Part shown: positions 1-7,424 of the stretch, piece after piece | Layout: every line of letters begins with the position of its first letter | Numbering within the stretch: position 1 is the stretch's first letter | DNA from: PALSA-911 sp037442565 | GTDB taxonomy: Bacteria; Pseudomonadota; Alphaproteobacteria; Acetobacterales; Acetobacteraceae | Reading direction: 5' to 3' | DNA: 17,445 bases | Assembly: GCA_037442565.1 (NCBI GenBank) | Contig: JBBIQA010000089.1 | Span: 1-17,445 of the forward strand | Position numbers and translations under genes: made by a program | The notes under the pieces: generated by a model | Database searches by the model: none | What the model saw: only the letters and a program-made list of their open reading frames with translations | Told to the model about the DNA's origin: nothing

Positions 1-6
1 AGGGTC

Positions 7-72
7 AAGGGAACGAGTTCCCTTGCGGGGTGGAGGGGCGGAGCCCTCCTGGGGTCTGGGGCAAAGCCCCAG
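7..72. repeat. Chain of three GC-rich hairpins (repeat-like, possible terminator)
   Basis: Three perfect inverted repeats follow each other: 7-24 (AAGGGAA, loop CGAG, TTCCCTT), 32-49 (GGAGGG, 6-nt loop, CCCTCC) and 56-72 (CTGGGGC, loop AAA, GCCCCAG). They lie just past the stop of the minus-strand response regulator, so they could end its transcript or protect its 3' end, although no T-tract follows. From memory, such strings of G/C hairpins are dispersed repeats in Acetobacteraceae genomes. That assignment is inference, and only one copy is in this window. The element may continue beyond the left edge. Confidence 0.6.
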
Positions 73-110
73 CCTTGCTTGCTCACGCGCAGTATCGCAG
101 CCCCCCGACA

Positions 111-833
111 TCATGGACTGTCGTCCTGGTTGCGGGCCAGGACGTAGCCGGCGCCGCGGATGGTCAGGATGCGGCGGGGGTGTTTGGGGTCGGTTTCGAT
201 GGCAGCGCGGATGCGGGAGATATGAACGTCGATGGAGCGGTCGAAGGCTTCGAGTTCCTCGCCTTTCACCAGGTCCATGAGTTGTTCGCGTGAGAGAACG
301 CGGCCGGCGTGTTCGGCGAGGGCGACGAGCAGGTCGAATTGATAGCTGGTGAGGGGCGCGTTGCGGCCTTCGACCTGCACGGCGCGCGAGCCGCGGTCGA
401 TTTCGAGGTGGCCGAAGCGGAGGATGTCCTGGGCGTTGGCGGTTTGCGTCAGCGCGCCGGTGTGGCGGCGCAGCAGGGCGCGCAGGCGGGCGAGGAGCTC
501 GCGGGTACTGAAGGGCTTGGACAGGTAGTCGTCGGCGCCGATCTCGAGGCCGACGACGCGGTCGGTTTCCTCGCCGCGGGCGGTGAGCATCAGGATAGGG
601 ATGGCGGCGCCGGCGTCCGGCAGGGCGCGGATCTGGCGGCAGACGTCGAAGCCGTCGGCGTCGGGCAGCATCAGGTCGAGGATGAGCACGTCGCTGGCCT
701 GGCGGCGCAGCGCCGCCAGGCCCTCGCGGGCGGTGGGGTGGGCTTCGACCTTGAAGCCGGAGGCGGCGAGGTATTCGGCGAGCATGGCGGTCAGCCTGGT
801 GTCGTCGTCGATGATCAGGATGCGTTGGGCCAT
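111..833 (-). CDS. OmpR/PhoB-family response regulator
   Basis: A 240-residue DNA-binding response regulator of normal family length. The receiver domain (about residues 4-118) has the acidic pocket D9-D11, phospho-acceptor D53 in LILDLMLPDADG, switch residue T84 and K106 in the KPF motif. The C-terminal winged helix (about 140-232) has SYQFDLLVALAEHAGRVLSR, the recognition-helix stretch RSIDVHISRIRAAIE and the terminal RGAGYVL wing. The ATG start is supported by GAGGAA about 10 nt upstream. It lies 45 bp after the Spy/CpxP-like gene on the same strand, so the two are probably co-transcribed. This recalls the Cpx envelope-stress system, in which the regulator controls a periplasmic chaperone. 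No histidine kinase is visible next to it; the bases after its stop hold a hairpin chain. The exact subfamily (CpxR, RstA, OmpR) is not resolved. Confidence 0.93.
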   Translation of the reverse strand: MAQRILIIDDDTRLTAMLAEYLAASGFKVEAHPTAREGLAALRRQASDVLILDLMLPDADGFDVCRQIRALPDAGAAIPILMLTARGEETDRVVGLEIGADDYLSKPFSTRELLARLRALLRRHTGALTQTANAQDILRFGHLEIDRGSRAVQVEGRNAPLTSYQFDLLVALAEHAGRVLSREQLMDLVKGEELEAFDRSIDVHISRIRAAIETDPKHPRRILTIRGAGYVLARNQDDSP

Positions 834-878
834 GCCGCGTTGTTCCTCGCCGCCGGGGCGTTGGTCAATGACCAGGCG

Positions 879-1385
879 TCAGTCGCGATGATGCATTCCG
901 TGCCGGCCTTCATGGCTCGCCTCGATGGTGGCGAGTTTCTTGCGCTGGTCCGGGGTCAGCACGTCGGCGGCGTCGGCCAGGGCCTTGGTCATGCGCTGGG
1001 AGACCTGGTCCATGCCGGCGACGCGCTTGGCGCGCAGGGTTTCGATCGCGGTGCGGTCGATCTGCGGCGCGGTCAGCAGGGCGCGCATCTCGGCGTGGGT
1101 GCCGGCCATGGATTTGCGGATCGGGTCGATGTCCTTGGCGGCGGCCTCGATGATCGTGTGGATCTTGGCCTGCTGCTCGGGGGTGGCGTTCACCTGTTTC
1201 AGCATGTGGTCGGCGCGGTGTTCGATGCGGTCGACGGGCATGCCTTGCTCCATGCTCCAGCCACCGCGGTGATGCGGTTCGGCAATGGCGTGGGTGAGGC
1301 CGGCGGCGCCGGCGAGCAGGGTGATGGCCGCGGCTCCGCCGAGGAGGAACTTGCGGGTGCGGAAGGATTTGGGTTGGGTATTCAT
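879..1385 (-). CDS. Spy/CpxP-like periplasmic LTxxQ protein
   Basis: A 168-residue probable periplasmic protein. The N-terminus has a basic segment (RTRK, residues 9-12), then a hydrophobic stretch ending in THAIA near residue 35, a good Sec signal peptide. The mature part is mostly charged helix with two copies of the family motif: a degenerate one, NATPEQQ (66-72), and a standard one, LTPDQ (143-147). Both ends of the mature protein are His-rich (HHRGG near 38-42, HEGRHGMHHRD at the C-terminus), which may mean metal binding. Known relatives are ATP-independent periplasmic chaperones or stress and metal sensors (Spy, CpxP, ZraP). Its place 45 bp upstream of a response regulator fits a stress-controlled unit. 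A GGAGA site lies about 10 nt before the ATG. Whether it is a chaperone, a kinase inhibitor or a metal-binding protein cannot be told. Confidence 0.85.
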   Translation of the reverse strand: MNTQPKSFRTRKFLLGGAAAITLLAGAAGLTHAIAEPHHRGGWSMEQGMPVDRIEHRADHMLKQVNATPEQQAKIHTIIEAAAKDIDPIRKSMAGTHAEMRALLTAPQIDRTAIETLRAKRVAGMDQVSQRMTKALADAADVLTPDQRKKLATIEASHEGRHGMHHRD

Positions 1386-1493
1386 GGACCTGGTCTCCGA
1401 ATGGCGGCAACCGGATTGGCTGCGTCGGAGCGGAATATGGCTGGGCCGCGTTGCGGGGGTTGCGGGGACAGGTAAAGTTTTATGAAGACCCGT

Positions 1494-1514
1494 GCGGGCG
1501 GCGCTAACGCCCGC
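1494..1514 (-). terminator. Hairpin over the EamA stop codon
   Basis: GCGGGCG (1494-1500) pairs perfectly with CGCCCGC (1508-1514) around a 7-nt loop that holds the stop codon of the EamA gene. On the minus strand it is followed by ACGGGTCTTCATAAAAC, a poor U-tract. It is a possible weak or factor-dependent end of the transporter transcript and would separate it from the spy-like gene downstream. Confidence 0.35.
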
Positions 1515-2394
1515 GGACGAACTGGAACGCGCCGAGCGAGACGATCATGATGCCGGCGCCGAGGCCCTGCACGGGGGTGAGCACCTCGCCGAGCAGCCAG
1601 ACGCTGGCCAGGGCGGTGACGAGGGGTTCGAGGTTCATCGCGAAGGCGGTGCGGAACGGGCCGACGGTGTTGGTGGAAATATAGATCAGCAGCGTGGACA
1701 GGGTGCTGAAGACGCTGACGGCGGCGAACGCGATCCAGCCGGCCCGGGTTTGCGGCGGGTGCCAGCCGCCCAGCGTCAGCCACAGGGTGACGAACAGCAG
1801 GGTGGACGGAACCATCGAATACCAGGTGGTCAGGCGCGCGTCGGTGCCGTTCAGGTAGGCGCGGGTGGCGAGCAGGGAGATCACACGAAAGATCGCCGCC
1901 GCGAAGGCGCAGGCGAGGCCGAGCGGGGCAAGGGCGGCCAGGTTGACCCCGAGCATGAGCGCCAGACCGGCGAAGGCGGCCAGGGCGGCGAGCAAGGCGC
2001 GCCAGCCGAGCCGGTCGACCCCGGTGAGGGCGGCGCCGATGCCGGTGAGCAGCGGATAGATGAAATAGGCGAGGATGGCGATGGAAACCGGCAGCAGCGC
2101 CACCGCCGCCATCAGGCCGAGCATGACGCCGGCGAACAGCACGCCGATTGCGATGGCGATCCGGCGCTGGCGCGGCGGATGGCGGATGATCGGCGGGGCG
2201 ATCCGCAGCCAGGTCCAGAAGAATGCCACCACCAGCGTGCCGCGCAGGGAGACGAGCGTGAGCACGTCCATGCCGGAGTTGTAGACCACCTTCAGCAGGA
2301 TGTCGGTGACGCTGAACGACAGCGCGGCGGTGATGGCCGGCAGCAGCGGGAGGAGGCCGGCGAGTGCCGTGGGGCGGCTGGTGAGCACGGACAT
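1504..2394 (-). CDS. EamA-type drug/metabolite transporter (DMT) permease
   Basis: A 296-residue inner-membrane protein with about ten hydrophobic segments, the usual DMT size. Two EamA halves can be seen. The first starts PAITAALSFSVTDILLKVVY; the second runs from about residue 150 and contains the typical late segment AMNLEPLVTALASVWLLGEVLTP. The open frame extends upstream to 2670, but the extra 92 residues are Pro/Arg-rich, non-hydrophobic and overlap the divergent MFS gene. ATG 2394 (MSVLTSRPT) is therefore chosen, with GGGAAAG about 12 nt upstream. Such permeases export or import small metabolites, amino acids or nucleosides; the substrate here is unknown. It is divergent from the MFS gene across a 170-bp region. 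Confidence 0.88.
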   Translation of the reverse strand: MSVLTSRPTALAGLLPLLPAITAALSFSVTDILLKVVYNSGMDVLTLVSLRGTLVVAFFWTWLRIAPPIIRHPPRQRRIAIAIGVLFAGVMLGLMAAVALLPVSIAILAYFIYPLLTGIGAALTGVDRLGWRALLAALAAFAGLALMLGVNLAALAPLGLACAFAAAIFRVISLLATRAYLNGTDARLTTWYSMVPSTLLFVTLWLTLGGWHPPQTRAGWIAFAAVSVFSTLSTLLIYISTNTVGPFRTAFAMNLEPLVTALASVWLLGEVLTPVQGLGAGIMIVSLGAFQFVRGR

Positions 2395-2564
2395 GCGGTT
2401 GCCGGTCTTTCCCGCTGGGGCCGGTTTTGGCCCGTCTTGGACATTTCTCTGGCAGCATGCACCATCCATGCGTGTGTCCGCCATGTCGTCGGATCTTGGG
2501 TCGTCGGACGCCGGTTGGGGAATGTGCTTTGGCGCGGGATGGCGAGGTTCCGGTTTCCGGGCGG

Positions 2565-3758
2565 ATGCAGGCGGAGACGCGGGTTCTGCTGTGGATGTGT
2601 TTGCTGGTCGCGGTGAACCAGCTCGGCTTTGGCGGAGTGGTGCCGGCCTTGCCGCTATATGCCAAGTCATTCGGGGTGTCGGCGTCGGCGATCGGGCTGT
2701 CGGTCGGTGTGTACGGCCTGGCGCGGTTCTTCGTGGCGGCGCCGAGCGGGCAGCTGTCGGACCGGCTGGGGCGACGCTCGACGCTGGCGCTGGGGGGGCT
2801 GGTGACGGCGCTGGGGAATTTCTGGTGCGCCTACGCGTCGAGCTATCCGGAGTTCATCATGGCCCGGTTCATCGCCGGGGCCGGGGCGGGGCTGATCGTC
2901 ACCACCGGGCAGATCGTGCTGGCCGACATCACCACGCCCGAGCGGCGGGGACGGACGATGGCGATCTATCAGGGGGTGTTCATCTTCGCCGCCGGGATCG
3001 GTCCGCTGCCGGGCGGTCTGCTGGCGCAGCATTTCGGGCTGTCGGCACCGTTCATCGCCTATGCCACCGCCGGGGCGGTGGCGGCGGCGCTGGCGTGGTT
3101 CGCGGTTGCCGAAACTCGGGAGCTGGCACGTGCCAAGAGCCTGCATGCGCCAGGGATGGGGCCATCCTTCGCCACCCAGGCGCTTCGGCTGGCGGCGCTG
3201 CCGGGGTATGTGCTGGTTTGCCTGGTGTCCCTGATCAACGCGGTGGCGCGGACCGGCGGGCTGTTCAACGTGATCCCGCTGCTGGGCAGCGTTCGGCTGG
3301 GTCTGTCGGTCAGCGCGATCGGATTTTCGCTGGCGCTGGGCAGCGTGATCGGGCTGGTGGCGGCCTATCCTTCGGGAATGCTGGTGGATCATTTCGGGCG
3401 CAAGGCGGTGATCGTGCCGGCGACGGTGATCAGCGGGGCGTCCATGCTGCTGTTCTGCGTGGCGCCGTCCTATGTGTGGTTTACGGCGGCCAGCGTGGTC
3501 TGGGGACTGGCGAGCTCGATCGGCGGAGCGGCACCCGCCTCATACGCGGCGGACAGTTCGCCGCCGGGGATGAACGCCACGACGATGAGCCTGTTCCGAA
3601 TGGTGGGCGATGCCGGCTACGTGCTCGGGCCGGTGGCGCTGGGCCTGATCTCCGATTATTTGGGGCCGGTGACGGCGCTGGTGGTGGCGGCTTCCCTGCT
3701 GATCGTGGTTGGCGCGGTGTTTGCCTGGCGGGCGCCCGAAACCTATCGCGCCCGGTGA
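2565..3758 (+). CDS. Major facilitator superfamily (MFS) transporter
   Basis: A 397-residue, probably 12-helix inner-membrane transporter. MFS motif A appears in both halves: SGQLSDRLGRRS (about 61-72) after helix 2 and the related SGMLVDHFGRKAV after helix 8. This fits a drug:H+ antiporter (DHA1-like) exporter. The open frame reaches back to 2427, but its first 46 residues are Cys/Arg-rich and non-family-like. ATG 2565 (MQAETRVLLWMCLLVAVNQ) starts just before helix 1. No strong Shine-Dalgarno precedes it, so a nearby alternative start such as TTG remains possible. The substrate cannot be predicted. It is followed on the same strand by the glutathione transferase after 127 bp, too far to assume coupling. 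Confidence 0.9.
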   Translation: MQAETRVLLWMCLLVAVNQLGFGGVVPALPLYAKSFGVSASAIGLSVGVYGLARFFVAAPSGQLSDRLGRRSTLALGGLVTALGNFWCAYASSYPEFIMARFIAGAGAGLIVTTGQIVLADITTPERRGRTMAIYQGVFIFAAGIGPLPGGLLAQHFGLSAPFIAYATAGAVAAALAWFAVAETRELARAKSLHAPGMGPSFATQALRLAALPGYVLVCLVSLINAVARTGGLFNVIPLLGSVRLGLSVSAIGFSLALGSVIGLVAAYPSGMLVDHFGRKAVIVPATVISGASMLLFCVAPSYVWFTAASVVWGLASSIGGAAPASYAADSSPPGMNATTMSLFRMVGDAGYVLGPVALGLISDYLGPVTALVVAASLLIVVGAVFAWRAPETYRAR

Positions 3759-3885
3759 AGCCCGCCGCGTCCGGTTGCGGGTGGTTGCCGTCGGCCGGTG
3801 CCTCGGGAACACTGACGCCTCGCCCGCATCATCCGATCCGCGCCGGTGTGGAATGCGGCTGCGGAGTGCGGCTAGGGAGGCAGCG

Positions 3886-4509
3886 ATGATCGATTTCTAC
3901 ACCTGGAACACCCCGAACGGCCGCAAGATCAGTGTCGCGCTGGAGGAGATGGGCCTGCCGTACAAGGTCCACACGGTGAATATCGGCAAGGACGAGCAGT
4001 TCAGGCCCGAGTTCCTCAGGATCAGCCCGAACAACCGCATTCCCGCCATCGTCGACCCCGACGGTCCCGGCGGCACCCCGATCTCGGTGTTCGAGTCGGG
4101 TGCCATCCTGCTGTACCTGGGGGAAAAGACCGGAAAGTTCCTGCCCGCCGATTTGCGCCGGAAGGTGCCGGTGCTGGAATGGCTGATGTGGCAGATGGGC
4201 GGCTTCGGCCCGATGCCCGGACAGGTGCACCATTTCCTGCAGGTGGAGAACGAGCCGGACCGGCGCTATGGCCTGGCCCGCTATCAGAAGGAAACCCGGC
4301 GCCTGTACGGCGTGCTGGACCGCCGCCTGGCCCTGGTGGAGTACGTCGCCGGCGATCTGTCGGTGGCCGACTTTGCCATCCTCGGCTGGGCCTGGCGCCA
4401 CGAGCGGCACCAGGTGGATCTGGCGGAGTTCCCCAACGTGAAGCGCTGGTACGAGCAGATCATGGCCCGCCCGGCGACCATCCGCGGCTTCGAGGTGGCG
4501 CTGAGCTAG
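3886..4509 (+). CDS. yfcG: YfcG/Nu-class glutathione S-transferase
   Basis: A 207-residue cytosolic glutathione transferase; E. coli YfcG is about 215. The thioredoxin-like N-terminal domain (1-85) opens TWNTPNGRKISVALEEMGL, including the T9 and N11 that Nu-class enzymes use at the glutathione site in place of a catalytic Tyr/Ser. It also has the QFRPEFLRISPNN stretch, the cis-Pro P53 in RIPAIVD and the glutathione-binding E70-S71 in FESGAILLYL. The helical C-terminal domain contains LSVADFAILGW, the conserved S-x-x-D capping box. Family members reduce disulfides with glutathione and have peroxidase activity; this role is transferred by similarity. ATG 3886 follows AGGGAGG by 5 nt, clearly better than the longer upstream frame from 3709. 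A hairpin follows the stop. Confidence 0.9.
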   Translation: MIDFYTWNTPNGRKISVALEEMGLPYKVHTVNIGKDEQFRPEFLRISPNNRIPAIVDPDGPGGTPISVFESGAILLYLGEKTGKFLPADLRRKVPVLEWLMWQMGGFGPMPGQVHHFLQVENEPDRRYGLARYQKETRRLYGVLDRRLALVEYVAGDLSVADFAILGWAWRHERHQVDLAEFPNVKRWYEQIMARPATIRGFEVALS

Positions 4510-4519
4510 GACCGCCGAG

Positions 4520-4550
4520 GGCGATGGCGGCGTTTGACGCTGCCACCGCC
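4520..4550 (+). terminator. Hairpin downstream of the glutathione transferase gene
   Basis: A 13-bp stem, GGCGATGGCGGCG with CGCTGCCACCGCC, carries one A-C mismatch and one G-T wobble around the loop TTTGA. It lies 10 nt past the stop codon and upstream of the tRNA gene. No T-run follows, so it is a likely but unproven transcript end. Confidence 0.5.
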
Positions 4551-4621
4551 AGGCCCTACAACAATCCGGCAAACGCCGTGTCCGGTGTCCCTTGGGGGCG
4601 CCGGGAACGTTCTCTCCCGGC

Positions 4622-4714
4622 GGAGGGGTGGCCGAGTGGCTGAAGGCGGCGGTTTGCTAAACCGTTGTAGGATGTCAAGTCCTACCGTGAGTTCGAATCT
4701 CATCCCCTCCGCCA
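4622..4714 (+). tRNA. tRNA-Ser (anticodon GCU)
   Basis: A complete class II tRNA. The acceptor stem GGAGGGG (4622-4628) pairs with CCCCTCC (4704-4710), followed by discriminator G4711 and an encoded CCA (4712-4714). The anticodon loop TTGCTAA (4654-4660) carries GCT at 4656-4658, which reads AGC/AGU serine codons. The long variable arm (GTAGGA paired with TCCTAC) and the T-loop TTCGAAT confirm the serine class. Its 3' end faces the 3' end of the histidine kinase gene 34 bp away. I see no integrase or duplicated tRNA end nearby, so there is no sign that it serves as an integration site here. Confidence 0.97.
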
Positions 4715-4748
4715 AAGCATGCAAAATCCCCTGGATCGCTCGACCGGT

Positions 4749-6179
4749 TCAGTTCTCGCCCCGGGTGGGGCCGCTGTTTCCTCGTCGGTCGGCGGAATCT
4801 GCGGCTCTGTCGGGAAAGCGGACGCGCACGCGAAGTCCGGGGTGTGCGTCCTCCACGGTCAGGCCTGCCCTGTGCAGGTCGGCGACCGCGGCGACGAGAC
4901 TGAGGCCGAGGCCGCTGCCGGGGGTCGTCCGGCTGGCCTCGCGGCGGTAGAAGCGATCCAGGATGCGGGCATGTTCGGCGGCGGGAACGCCCGGGCCGTC
5001 GTCGGTCACGGCCAGTTCCGCCGCTCCGTCGCGATCTGCCAGTGAGACGGTGACGGTGCAGCCGGCCGGGGTGTGGCGCAGGGCGTTCTCGATCAGGTTG
5101 ACCAGCATCTGCACCAGCAGCTCGCGGTCGCCCTGGATTGGCGCCGTGGCGGCGATCTCGGTGCGCAGGCGGTGCTGCTGGTCCTCCGCCACCGGCTCGA
5201 ACACATCCACCACGGTGCGCACCACGCCGGCCAGGTCGACCGTGCGGAAGCCCGCGCGGCGGGAGCCGGCCTGGATCTGGGCGATGCGCAGCAGGGCGCC
5301 GAAGGTCTCCAGGATACCCTCGGCCTCGGCGATGGCGCGGTCCATCGCCTGCTCGTAGTCGGCGATCGTTCCGCCCTGCGCGCGCGCGGCGTTCAGGCCC
5401 TGGCAGAGGCGTGACAGCGGGGTGCGCAAATCATGGGCGATGTCGCTGGAGACCTGGCGCAGGCTTTCCATCAGCATGGCGATGCGGTCGAGCATGTGGT
5501 TCAGCGTGGCCGCCAGCCGGTCCAGGTCGTCGCCGCTGCCGCGCGTCGGGATGCGCTGGGCGAGGTCGCCGGCGATGATCGCCTCGGCGGTGCGGGTGAT
5601 CGTGTCCAGCCGGCGCAGGAAGCCCAGGCTCATCAGCACGCCGCCGCCGATGCCGAGCGCGGCCACCAGGACAGCGGTCCAGCCGAAGGCGGTCAGCACC
5701 GTCTCCTGCACGTCGTCGATGCGCGCGAGGTCGTCGCCGACGGCCAGGCGCACGCCGCCGGGCAGATCGACGACCAGGATGCGCAGATGCTCGGGCGGCT
5801 CGGTGTCCGTCTCCTCGGTGCGCGCGCCGGCGTCCACGTCGCGCCAGCCGGCCCGGCCGGGCAGCGCCGGCAGCACGCCGGTCAGGCGCTGGCCGGCCGG
5901 ATGCTCCACGGCGTAGTCGAGCGCCGCCGGCCCGCGCCCGCGCGCGCGCGCCGCGGCCACCAGCCGCTCCAGCCCGCCGTCGTGGAAGGTGGTCCGTAGC
6001 GCGGCGACCTCCGCCTCGATGCGATCGGTCATCTGCCGGTCCAGCGCGCTGCGGATGGTCCAGAACGAGACGCCGCCCAGGATCAGCACGGAGGCGGTGA
6101 ACAGCAGCGCGTACAGGGCCGCCAGCCGGAAGCTGGCGGTGCGCAGGGCGCGCGGCAGCAGGATCCTATTCGGGCGCAC
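4749..6179 (-). CDS. Sensor histidine kinase (two-component system)
   Basis: A 476-residue membrane-bound kinase. Transmembrane segments lie at about 16-40 and 163-188, enclosing a periplasmic domain of some 120 residues with an acidic patch (TEETDTEPPE, 121-130). A HAMP-like linker follows (about 188-240), then the H-box SSDIAHDLRTPLSRL with phospho-acceptor H249, the N-box ENALRHT (near 364-370), the G1 box DDGPGV and the G2 box GSGLGLSL. All catalytic boxes are intact. The start is GTG 6179, which overlaps the end of the response regulator by 14 bp, so translation is probably coupled and they form a cognate pair. It is the last gene of the seven-gene minus-strand run. The class resembles QseC/PmrB-type kinases. 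The signal is unknown. Confidence 0.93.
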   Translation of the reverse strand: MRPNRILLPRALRTASFRLAALYALLFTASVLILGGVSFWTIRSALDRQMTDRIEAEVAALRTTFHDGGLERLVAAARARGRGPAALDYAVEHPAGQRLTGVLPALPGRAGWRDVDAGARTEETDTEPPEHLRILVVDLPGGVRLAVGDDLARIDDVQETVLTAFGWTAVLVAALGIGGGVLMSLGFLRRLDTITRTAEAIIAGDLAQRIPTRGSGDDLDRLAATLNHMLDRIAMLMESLRQVSSDIAHDLRTPLSRLCQGLNAARAQGGTIADYEQAMDRAIAEAEGILETFGALLRIAQIQAGSRRAGFRTVDLAGVVRTVVDVFEPVAEDQQHRLRTEIAATAPIQGDRELLVQMLVNLIENALRHTPAGCTVTVSLADRDGAAELAVTDDGPGVPAAEHARILDRFYRREASRTTPGSGLGLSLVAAVADLHRAGLTVEDAHPGLRVRVRFPDRAADSADRRGNSGPTRGEN

Positions 6180-6843
6180 GCATCATGTATCCGGCGCCGC
6201 GGACCGTCCGGATCAGTTCCGGATCGCCGCCGCGGTCGAGCTTGGCGCGCAGCCGGCTCATATGGGTCTCCACGATGTTGGTCTTGGGATCGAAGTGGAA
6301 GTCCCACACCCCTTCCAGCAGCATGGTCCGGGTGACCACCCGGTCTGCGTGGCGCATCAGATATTCCAGCAACTGGAACTCGCGCGGCTGCAGATCGATG
6401 CGGGTGCCGCCCCGCGTCACCGTCCGCTTCAGCAGGTTCATCTCCAGGTCGGCCACGCGCAGCACCGTATCCACCTGTGCCAGCGGCGGGCGGCGCGCCA
6501 GCGCGTGCAGGCGGGCGAGCAGTTCGGCGAAGGCGAAGGGCTTGACCAGATAGTCGTCGCCACCCGCGTTGAGGCCGCTGACCCGGTCATCGATGCCGCC
6601 CAGCGTGGTCAGGAACAGCACCGGCGTCAGCACCCCCGCCGCGCGCAGCGTGCGCACCACGCCGAGCCCGTCCAGACCCGGCAGCATGCGGTCCACCACG
6701 AGCACGTCATAGGTCTCGCCGCTGGCCAGGAACAGGCCGTCGCGGCCATTGGCGGCATGGTCGGCGACGTGGCCATGCTGCTTCAGGGCGCCCATGACAT
6801 AGGCGGCGGTTTCCGCGTCGTCCTCGATCAGCAATATCTTCAC
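6166..6843 (-). CDS. OmpR-family response regulator (QseB/PmrA-like)
   Basis: A 225-residue response regulator. The receiver domain has D8-D9, phospho-acceptor D51 in VLVVDRMLPGLDG, T79 and K101 (LVKPF). The winged-helix domain (about 127-222) has the features LQPREFQLLEYLMRH, TNIVETHMSRLRAKLD and RTVRGAGYMM. The start is GTG 6843 with AGGAAGG 8-9 nt upstream. It lies 27 bp after the small membrane-anchored protein gene and overlaps the kinase gene by 14 bp, so it is part of one transcript with the kinase and probably with the ABC genes. It likely controls its own operon and perhaps the divergent PAP2 gene, but no binding site can be assigned with certainty. Confidence 0.94.
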   Translation of the reverse strand: MKILLIEDDAETAAYVMGALKQHGHVADHAANGRDGLFLASGETYDVLVVDRMLPGLDGLGVVRTLRAAGVLTPVLFLTTLGGIDDRVSGLNAGGDDYLVKPFAFAELLARLHALARRPPLAQVDTVLRVADLEMNLLKRTVTRGGTRIDLQPREFQLLEYLMRHADRVVTRTMLLEGVWDFHFDPKTNIVETHMSRLRAKLDRGGDPELIRTVRGAGYMMRAPE

Positions 6844-6870
6844 GGCAAGGCCTTCCTACGTGGCGCAGAA

Positions 6871-7413
6871 CTATATCGCTGCGGACCGGCGGCGGCGAAG
6901 CAGCAGGCTGACAACCAGCAGGGCTGGCACGCCCAGTGCGACCGGCAGCACCCGGCGCGACTCCACCACCGGCTTTGGTGCCACGGTGAAATCCACGAAA
7001 CGGCTGGGAGTGAGCGCGTCGCCGGCACGACTGACCGCGCTGACCACCACGCGATACTGCCCCGATTGGATCAGCCGCATCGGCCAGCGCGTGGTCACCT
7101 CGGCTCCTGGGGCCAGAGTGGCCAGGGCGATCGCCTTATGGGCGCTCCAGTCCTCGAGGTCCACCGGCTGCTCGTGCCCGGGATCGACCTGCACCAGGCT
7201 CAACCAGGCGATCAGCCCTTCGACCGGCGCGGCTCCGGTGTTGCGGATGGAACTGGTGAAGGCAAGCCGGTCTCCCATCCGCGGCGCTGCCGGATTCGTG
7301 GCGATGGGTGCCAGGCTCACGGCCAATTCGGCCGCGGCGCGCGTGTGGCGGGCGGCTCCGGCCAGCAGGGGCACGGCGAGCAGCGTGGCGATCAGCATGG
7401 AACGGTATTGCAC
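6871..7413 (-). CDS. Membrane-anchored Ig-like (NEW3/CARDB-type) protein linked to ABC transporter
   Basis: A 180-residue protein that I cannot name. It has an N-terminal signal segment (MLIATLLAVPLLAGAA), then a beta-rich extracytoplasmic domain of about 115 residues with the look of a single Ig-like module: FTSSIRNTGAAPVEGLIAWL, then LAPGAEVTTRWPM, then QYRVVVSAVS. It ends in one hydrophobic helix (LPVALGVPALLVVSLLL) and a cytosolic RRRR tail. It would thus face the periplasm, tethered at its C-terminus. The start is chosen as GTG 7413 because AAGGAG lies 7 nt upstream; the next ATG (7398) would leave 22 nt. The Shine-Dalgarno overlaps the TAA of the permease gene, 11 bp away, so translation is probably coupled. 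It may be an accessory or substrate-capture subunit of the ABC transporter; this is inference from position. Confidence 0.75.
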   Translation of the reverse strand: MQYRSMLIATLLAVPLLAGAARHTRAAAELAVSLAPIATNPAAPRMGDRLAFTSSIRNTGAAPVEGLIAWLSLVQVDPGHEQPVDLEDWSAHKAIALATLAPGAEVTTRWPMRLIQSGQYRVVVSAVSRAGDALTPSRFVDFTVAPKPVVESRRVLPVALGVPALLVVSLLLRRRRSAAI

Positions 7414-7424
7414 GACAAGGCTCC

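Noticed and set aside
309..1475. 388-codon plus-strand open frame across the response regulator and Spy-like genes
   Set aside because: It is a codon-bias shadow spanning two recognised minus-strand genes and their gap, with low-complexity Gly/Ala/Val composition.
1382..2665. 427-codon minus-strand frame overlapping the EamA gene
   Set aside because: Pro/Arg/His-rich translation with no hydrophobic pattern; it is the shifted frame of the transporter.
2300..3889. 529-codon plus-strand frame overlapping the MFS gene
   Set aside because: Gly/Arg/Ala-rich shifted frame of a clear 12-helix transporter.
4622..4714. tRNA-Ser as a possible integration site for a mobile island
   Set aside because: No integrase, no repeated tRNA 3' end within the window, and ordinary chromosomal genes on both sides.
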